A DNA stretch of 5,839 nt from assembly GCA_019234035.1 (NCBI GenBank), contig JAFALX010000409.1, forward strand, positions 1 to 5,839. Reading direction: 5' to 3'. Source of the stretch: Candidatus Dormiibacterota bacterium. GTDB taxonomy: Bacteria; Chloroflexota; Dormibacteria; Aeolococcales; Aeolococcaceae. Positions 1 to 5,839 of this stretch are shown piece by piece. Under the pieces are notes generated by a model that was given only the letters and a program-made list of their open reading frames with translations, made no database searches and was not told where the DNA came from. Numbering within the stretch: the first letter of the stretch is position 1; every line of letters begins with the position of its first letter. Both the position numbers and the translations under genes were made by a program.

Positions 1-2052
<2,052 letters not shown>

Positions 2053-2053
<1 letters not shown>

Positions 2054-2553
2054 CACGACACCCCCGCGGGCTCGGCCGGCTGCTCTTTCACCGCTGCCTT
2101 CGTGGCGGCAGCGTGCTGAATCGCCTTGACGATGTTCATGTAGCCGGTGCAGCGGCAGATGTTGCCGCTGATGGCCCAGCGGATCTCGTCATCCGTCGGG
2201 TTCGGGTTGTCTTCGAGGAGCGCCTTGCCGACCAGCATCATGCCGGGAGTGCAGAAGCCGCACTGCAATCCGTGCTCGACGTGGAAGCCTTCCTGCACGG
2301 GGTCGAGTGCTGCGCCCTGCGCCAGCCCTTCGACGGTGGTCACCTTGCGCCCGCCGGCCATCGCGGCCAGCTGGGTGCACGACTTCACCGGTGTGCCGTC
2401 GAGCAGCACCGTGCAAGCACCGCAGTTGCTCGTGTCGCAGCCGATGTGCGTGCCGGTCAGCCCGAGCTTGGTGCGGATGAAGTCGACGAGCAGCGTGCGT
2501 GGCTCGCAATCGACGCTCTTCTCAACACCGTTGACCTCGACTGTGACATTCAT
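2053..2553 (-). CDS. coxS: Aerobic CO dehydrogenase small ([2Fe-2S]) subunit
   Basis: This 166-residue subunit passes electrons from the molybdenum site of CoxL to the FAD of CoxM through two [2Fe-2S] clusters. The N-terminal plant-type ferredoxin domain (about 1-76) has cysteines at 39, 44, 47 and 59 (C-x4-C-x2-C-x11-C). The C-terminal helical domain (about 77-150) binds the second cluster through QCGFCTPG (Cys98, Cys101) and ICRCTGY (Cys133, Cys135). All eight ligands are present. The length is typical; the last 15 or so residues are a low-complexity Ala/Glu/Pro tail. The start ATG (2553-2551) overlaps the coxM stop by four bases (ATGA), with GGGAG about 8 bases upstream. The stop overlaps the coxL ATG by one base. 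Small subunits of other molybdenum hydroxylases look alike, so the CO dehydrogenase assignment rests on the neighbouring coxL. Confidence 0.96.
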
Positions 2554-3431
2554 GAATTCGCTCCCTGTGCACGCTTCACGGCGTCGCGCAGCCCGCGCTG
2601 GACGAACACCCGAACAACGTCCTTCTTGTATTCGGCGGTGCCACGGATGTCGCTGTTGGGCTCCGCGGCGGCCGCCGCGAGGCGGGCCGCCTCGGCGTAG
2701 AGCTCGGTGCTCGGCTCCTGCCCGGCCAGCGCCGCCTCCGCCTCCTTCGCCTTGATGTTGTGCGGGCCGACGGCGGTCAGCCCGATGCCTGCGCGGGTGA
2801 TGCGGCCGTCATCGCCGAGGACGACGTGCACCGCAGTGGCAACAGTGGCGAAGTCGCCGATCTTGCGCTCCATCTTGTGGTACGAGCCGCCGGTCCGCGC
2901 GCCGCTCGGCGACGGGATGCGGATCGTGGTCAGCACCTCGTCGGGGCTGATCGCCGTCGTGAACGGCCCCTGGAAGAACCCGTCAGCCGGCCCGATGCGC
3001 TCGCCCTTGGCCGAGCGCAGCACGAACTCGGCGTCGACCGCGAGCATCACGGCACCCCAGTCGCCCTGCGGATCGGCATGGACGACCGAGCCGCCGATGG
3101 TGCCGACGTTGCGGATCAGCGGATCGGAGATCTGCGGCGCCGCGGCGAGCAGGACGTCGAGCCGGCCGCGCAGCTGGCTGGCAGCCTCGACGTCACGGTG
3201 CCGCGTGCGCGAGCCGATGCGCACGGTGCCGTTCTCGCTGTCGACACCGCTCAGGCCGGGGATCCGGCCGATGTCGACGATCAGGCTCGGTTGCGCGAAC
3301 CGAAGCTTCAGCAACGGAATGAGGCTCTGGCCGCCGGCGAGCACCTTGGCGTCATCGCCATGCTCGCCCAAGATCGCCAGCGCCTCGTCCAGCGTTGCCG
3401 GCGCACTGTAGTCAAACGCGGCCGGAAACAT
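2550..3431 (-). CDS. coxM: Aerobic CO dehydrogenase medium (FAD) subunit
   Basis: This 293-residue flavoprotein takes electrons from the CoxS clusters and delivers them to the respiratory chain. It begins FPAAFDYSAPATLDEAL, typical of the family. The FAD-binding domain (about 1-175) carries the two glycine motifs AGGQS at 32-36 and TIGGS at 111-115, the usual positions for CoxM. IRNVGTIGG and HADPQGDWGA follow the family pattern. The C-terminal CO dehydrogenase flavoprotein domain covers about 180-285 and includes YHKMERKIGDFA (184-195). An alanine-rich stretch lies near residues 251-260. The reading frame stays open far upstream, into the antisense of moeA. The ATG at 3431 is chosen because a clear TGGAGGTGG ribosome-binding site lies just upstream and homology begins exactly there. 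It is the first gene of the M-S-L operon and overlaps coxS by ATGA. Similar FAD subunits occur in other hydroxylases, so the name depends on coxL. Confidence 0.95.
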   Translation of the reverse strand: MFPAAFDYSAPATLDEALAILGEHGDDAKVLAGGQSLIPLLKLRFAQPSLIVDIGRIPGLSGVDSENGTVRIGSRTRHRDVEAASQLRGRLDVLLAAAPQISDPLIRNVGTIGGSVVHADPQGDWGAVMLAVDAEFVLRSAKGERIGPADGFFQGPFTTAISPDEVLTTIRIPSPSGARTGGSYHKMERKIGDFATVATAVHVVLGDDGRITRAGIGLTAVGPHNIKAKEAEAALAGQEPSTELYAEAARLAAAAAEPNSDIRGTAEYKKDVVRVFVQRGLRDAVKRAQGANS

Positions 3432-3437
3432 CGCGCC

Positions 3438-3443
3438 ACCTCC
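3438..3443 (-). promoter_or_regulatory. Ribosome-binding site of coxM
   Basis: Read on the minus strand, GGAGGT sits 6 bases before the ATG at 3431, within the longer TGGAGGTGG (3444-3436). It is the best Shine-Dalgarno match in the window. It fixes the coxM start against the much longer open frame upstream. Confidence 0.8.
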
Positions 3444-3483
3444 ACAAATGCCTGCCGACGCGCGCGGAGCCGCCTCCTCACAT

Positions 3484-3505
3484 GGGCCGGCCCCGTGGCC
3501 GACCC
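3484..3505. repeat. Inverted repeat at the predicted cox transcription start
   Basis: Two 9-base arms (3484-3492 and 3497-3505) flank a 4-base spacer. On the minus strand they read GGGTCGGCC and GGCCGGCCC, complementary except for one T-G pair. The repeat begins directly after the predicted -10 box and spans the predicted start site, where a repressor operator could sit. If transcription starts further upstream, it would form a hairpin in the coxM leader instead. GC-rich arms can arise by chance, so function is not shown. Confidence 0.4.
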
Positions 3506-3535
3506 GTAGTAGCACCTGAGCGATGCGGGCGTCAA
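3506..3535 (-). promoter_or_regulatory. Predicted sigma-70-type promoter of the coxMSL operon
   Basis: On the minus strand, TTGACG (3535-3530) resembles a -35 box. It is followed after 18 bases by TACTAC (3511-3506) as a -10-like box, preceded by TGC (3514-3512), which would be an extended -10 element. Transcription would begin near 3499-3498, leaving a leader of about 67 bases before coxM. The last base of the -10 box is not the usual T. The assignment is by eye only and needs a mapped 5' end. Confidence 0.45.
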
Positions 3536-3558
3536 CAGCGACGCGCGCTGCGTACCAT
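3532..3558 (+). promoter_or_regulatory. Candidate promoter of moeA-moaA, possibly giving a leaderless mRNA
   Basis: TACCAT (3553-3558) fits the actinobacterial -10 pattern TAnnnT and ends 8 bases before the moeA ATG, so transcription would begin at or within a base or two of the start codon. A weak -35-like TCAACA (3532-3537) lies 15 bases upstream, shorter than the usual 17. No properly spaced Shine-Dalgarno sequence precedes moeA; the GGGG directly touches the ATG. Together these favour a leaderless transcript. The -35 candidate overlaps that of the divergent cox promoter. Confidence 0.4.
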
Positions 3559-3566
3559 CGACGGGG

Positions 3567-4802
3567 ATGACAGTCACGCAGACGGCGCCCGAACGGCTCG
3601 AGTCGGTGGCAGCTGCACAGTCGCGACTGCTCGACATTGTGCGCTCGCTGGATGCCGAGGACGTGGCGCTCGAGCGTGCAGCGGGGCGGGTGCTCGCCGC
3701 CCCGGTGGTGGCGCGGTGGGACCTGCCCGGCTTCGACAACTCCGCGATGGACGGGTATGCCGTGCGGGCGTCCGAGGTTGCGGGAGCCGTTGCGGACGCG
3801 CCTGTGCGCTTGCCCGTGCGTGGCGAGGTCGCGGCGGGGCGCCGCGCCGGTGCGCTGGCCGCCGGCACGGCGATGCGCATCTTCACCGGGGCGGCGCTTC
3901 CGGCAGGAGCCGACGCGGTGGTCCGCCAGGAGGACACGCGACGCGACGGGGACGATGTCCTGATCGAGGTGGCGGTGGCCCCCGGTACGGCGGTGCGGCG
4001 CCGCGGCGAGGACATCACCACGGGGACGGTCGTGCTTCAGCCGGGGGGACGCGTGTCGCCTGCCGACATCGCCGTTGCAGCGGCTGCCGGCTCGGGCGCT
4101 CTGCGCGTCGGACGGCGCCCGCGCGTGGCCGTGGTGGCCGCGGGCGATGAGCTGCGGCCTGCGGGGAGCGACCTCGACGGTGCGCAGGTCGCCGACTCGA
4201 ACTCGCCGATGATCGCTGCCGCCGTGCGCGAAGCCGGTGGCGAGCCGGTGCTGCTCGGCATAGCGTCTGACGATCCGGCTGTATTGCGTCAGACGCTGCG
4301 CACAGCGATGGAATCCTCCGATCTCATCGTCAGCAGCGCGGGCGTGAGCGTCGGTGACCACGATCACGTTCGGGAAGTTCTTGCCGATCTTGGCGAGATC
4401 GGGGTATGGCGCGTGGCCATGCGTCCGGGTAAGCCGTTGCTCATCGGACGCGCCGGGGCGGTGCCGTTCATCGGTCTGCCCGGCAATCCGGTGAGCAGCT
4501 CGGTGACGTTCGAGCTCTTCGCCCGGCCGGCGATCCTGCGGCTGCAGGGCGCGGCGGACGTGACGCGTCGCCGGGTGCGCGTGCGTCTCGGAGAGGATAT
4601 CGCCAAACCCGCGGGGCTCGAGACGTATGCGCGGGCGCGGCTGGTCGAGTCCGGCGCCGACCTGCCGGTGGCGCTGTCGAGCGGCGGCCAGGGGTCACAC
4701 ATGATCTCCGCGCTCGTGGCCGCAGACGTGTTGCTCGTGTTGCCCGCGGAGACTGCGTCGATGCCGCGGGGCGCCGTCGTCGAGGCTATCCCGCTGCGAT
4801 GA
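3567..4802 (+). CDS. moeA: Molybdopterin molybdenumtransferase MoeA
   Basis: MoeA inserts molybdate into adenylylated molybdopterin, the final step of molybdenum cofactor assembly, in the cytoplasm. The protein has 411 residues, normal for the family. In order it shows: the N-terminal motif DLPGFDNSAMDGYAVR (52-67); MRIFTGAALPAGADAVV (103-119) with RQED after it; GEDI and GGRVSPADIAVAAAAG of the linker; RPRVAVVAAGDEL, the start of the MoCF-type nucleotide-binding domain; SSAGVSVGDHDHV (256-268); RPGKPLLIG; LPGNP (304-308) followed by VSSSVTFELFARPAI; and a C-terminal beta domain. The 256-268 loop has Ala258 where many relatives have Gly (TSGGVSVGD). The ATG at 3567 lacks a good ribosome-binding site but has a -10-like box just upstream. 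The gene overlaps moaA by ATGA and diverges from coxMSL, whose product needs this cofactor. Confidence 0.96.
   Translation: MTVTQTAPERLESVAAAQSRLLDIVRSLDAEDVALERAAGRVLAAPVVARWDLPGFDNSAMDGYAVRASEVAGAVADAPVRLPVRGEVAAGRRAGALAAGTAMRIFTGAALPAGADAVVRQEDTRRDGDDVLIEVAVAPGTAVRRRGEDITTGTVVLQPGGRVSPADIAVAAAAGSGALRVGRRPRVAVVAAGDELRPAGSDLDGAQVADSNSPMIAAAVREAGGEPVLLGIASDDPAVLRQTLRTAMESSDLIVSSAGVSVGDHDHVREVLADLGEIGVWRVAMRPGKPLLIGRAGAVPFIGLPGNPVSSSVTFELFARPAILRLQGAADVTRRRVRVRLGEDIAKPAGLETYARARLVESGADLPVALSSGGQGSHMISALVAADVLLVLPAETASMPRGAVVEAIPLR
4262..4297. repeat. Perfect 11-base inverted repeat inside moeA
   Basis: AGCGTCTGACG (4262-4272) is followed, after 14 bases, by its exact reverse complement CGTCAGACGCT (4287-4297). 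The flanking T4261/G4298 could add a wobble pair in RNA. It lies in the coding sequence for about residues 232-244 and has no T-run, so it is not an intrinsic terminator. It could form a strong mRNA hairpin or be a protein-binding palindrome, or it could be chance. Confidence 0.55.
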
Positions 4803-5830
4803 CGAGCGCACTTGTCGCTGTGCCCGTCGTACCGGCACCGGCCGATGCATTGGGACGCGGGCTGCGTGACCTGCGCATCTCGGTGACGGACCGCTGCAAC
4901 TTCCGCTGCCCGTACTGCATGCCGAGGAGCCACTTCGGTCCCGGATACCGGTTCGTCCCGACGCCAGCGGCGCTGACCGCAGAGGAGATTGTTCGAGTGG
5001 CTTCGATCTTCACCTCGCTGGGCGTGACCAAGGTGCGCGTCACAGGCGGGGAGCCGCTGCTGCGCCGTGAGCTCGACGAGATCATCCGGGGACTCGCGGG
5101 CATCGGTGTCGCCGATCTGGCGCTGACCACCAACGGGGCGTTGCTGCAGCGTCGAGCGGCGGCGCTCAAAGCAGCCGGGCTGCAGCGCGTGACGGTGAGT
5201 CTCGACTCGTTGCATCCCGAGGTGTTTGCGGCGATGAGCGATGTCAACGTGCCGGTGTCCCAGGTGCTGGACGGCATCCATGCCGCGCGCGATGCGGGGC
5301 TGTCCCCCATCAAGGTGAACTGCGTCGTGCGTCGCGGCGTCAACGAGGACGGGATCATCGAGCTCGTGGATTTCGCGCGGCGCGAGGATCTCGTGTTGCG
5401 CTTCATCGAGTACATGGACGTCGGCTCCTCCAATGGATGGCGCATGGATGACGTGGTGAGCGGCGCCGAGATCCTCGGGCGAATCGGGTCTGTGCACGCG
5501 CTCGAGGAGCTGCCCGCGGATCCAGGCGCGGTGGCCCGTCGATACCGGTTCGTGGACGGCGGTGAGGTCGGGGTGATCACGTCGGTGAGCCGTCCGTTCT
5601 GCGGTGACTGCACGCGCGCACGGCTCGGTGTGGACGGCCGGTTGTTCACGTGCCTGTTCGCGTCCGAAGGGCTCGACCTGCGGGCGCCGTTGCGCGAGGG
5701 TGCGAGCGACCACGAATTGCGCACGATCGTCGCGCGGCACTGGCACCAGCGCGATGACCGGTACTCCGAGCTTCGCGCGAGCGGCAGCCGGCCTTTGCAG
5801 CACGTGGAGATGTCGTACATCGGCGGCTGA
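4799..5830 (+). CDS. moaA: GTP 3',8-cyclase MoaA (radical SAM, molybdenum cofactor biosynthesis)
   Basis: MoaA rearranges GTP into 3',8-cyclo-7,8-dihydro-GTP, which MoaC then converts to cyclic pyranopterin monophosphate, the first stage of molybdenum cofactor synthesis. The protein has 343 residues, normal for the family. The radical SAM cluster motif C-x3-C-x2-C is at Cys33, Cys37 and Cys40 within TDRCNFRCPYCMP. The TGGEP SAM-binding motif is at 82-86, and TTNG follows. The second, GTP-binding [4Fe-4S] cluster uses Cys268, Cys271 and Cys285 (C-x2-C-x13-C). The protein ends in the conserved Gly-Gly (MSYIGG), which is needed for activity in known MoaA. The ATG overlaps the moeA stop (ATGA); the nearest SD-like GAGG is 13 bases upstream, so translation is probably coupled to moeA. 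No moaC, moaE or moaD is seen in the window. The gene is complete, with 9 bases following. Confidence 0.98.
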   Translation: MTSALVAVPVVPAPADALGRGLRDLRISVTDRCNFRCPYCMPRSHFGPGYRFVPTPAALTAEEIVRVASIFTSLGVTKVRVTGGEPLLRRELDEIIRGLAGIGVADLALTTNGALLQRRAAALKAAGLQRVTVSLDSLHPEVFAAMSDVNVPVSQVLDGIHAARDAGLSPIKVNCVVRRGVNEDGIIELVDFARREDLVLRFIEYMDVGSSNGWRMDDVVSGAEILGRIGSVHALEELPADPGAVARRYRFVDGGEVGVITSVSRPFCGDCTRARLGVDGRLFTCLFASEGLDLRAPLREGASDHELRTIVARHWHQRDDRYSELRASGSRPLQHVEMSYIGG

Positions 5831-5839
5831 TCGCCACCT

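Noticed and set aside
2664..2679. Perfect 16-base GC palindrome in coxM
   Set aside because: It is produced by a run of GCG/GCC alanine codons, so codon composition explains it without a regulatory role.
3432..4367. Upstream extension of the coxM frame by 312 codons across the intergenic region and antisense to moeA
   Set aside because: The extension has no domain content and lies opposite MoeA. Homology and a strong ribosome-binding site both start at 3431. The frame is open only because stop codons are rare at high GC.
4364..5803. Minus-strand open frame of 479 codons opposite moeA and moaA
   Set aside because: No motifs are visible, and the composition is that of an antisense shadow. The plus strand encodes complete MoaA with all cluster cysteines.
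5831..5839. CCACCT at the right edge, reading AGGTGG on the minus strand like a ribosome-binding site
   Set aside because: It is followed on the minus strand only by the moaA end, with no supported gene; six bases are too little evidence.

Overview
The window is a compact, GC-rich, gene-dense piece of bacterial chromosome. It carries two divergent operons that share one short intergenic region of 135 bases (3432-3566). The high GC content, the -10-like TACCAT 8 bases before the moeA ATG (suggesting a leaderless transcript) and the chained start/stop overlaps fit an actinobacterium or a similar high-GC soil lineage. No marker in the window fixes the taxon, so this is inference. There are no RNA genes, mobile elements, CRISPR arrays or intrinsic terminators that I can support.

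Left part, minus strand (3431 down to 1): three genes in the order coxM, coxS, coxL. They encode the FAD, [2Fe-2S] and molybdenum subunits of an aerobic carbon monoxide dehydrogenase of the xanthine oxidase superfamily. The large subunit contains the motif AYRCSFR, the signature of form I (true CO-oxidising) CoxL. The cysteine in it (Cys369 here) corresponds to the one that binds copper in the Mo-S-Cu active site. The M-S-L order also matches form I operons. coxL runs off the left edge, so its last roughly 110-130 residues are not visible.

Right part, plus strand (3567 to 5830): moeA and moaA, overlapping by ATGA. MoaA is the radical SAM enzyme that starts molybdenum cofactor synthesis from GTP. 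MoeA performs the last step, inserting molybdate into molybdopterin. All sequence hallmarks of both are present. Only 9 bases follow moaA, and nothing can be said about them.

How they work together: the minus-strand operon makes an enzyme that needs a molybdenum cofactor (the cytosine dinucleotide form in known CO dehydrogenases), and the plus-strand operon makes part of the pathway for that cofactor. The two sets start back to back, and the predicted -35 regions of the two promoters overlap. This suggests, without proof, that cofactor supply and CO oxidation are regulated together. I see no wholly new system here. The points worth a second look are the form I assignment, the overlapping divergent promoters with an inverted repeat at the predicted cox start site, the possibly leaderless moeA, and a perfect 11-base inverted repeat inside moeA.
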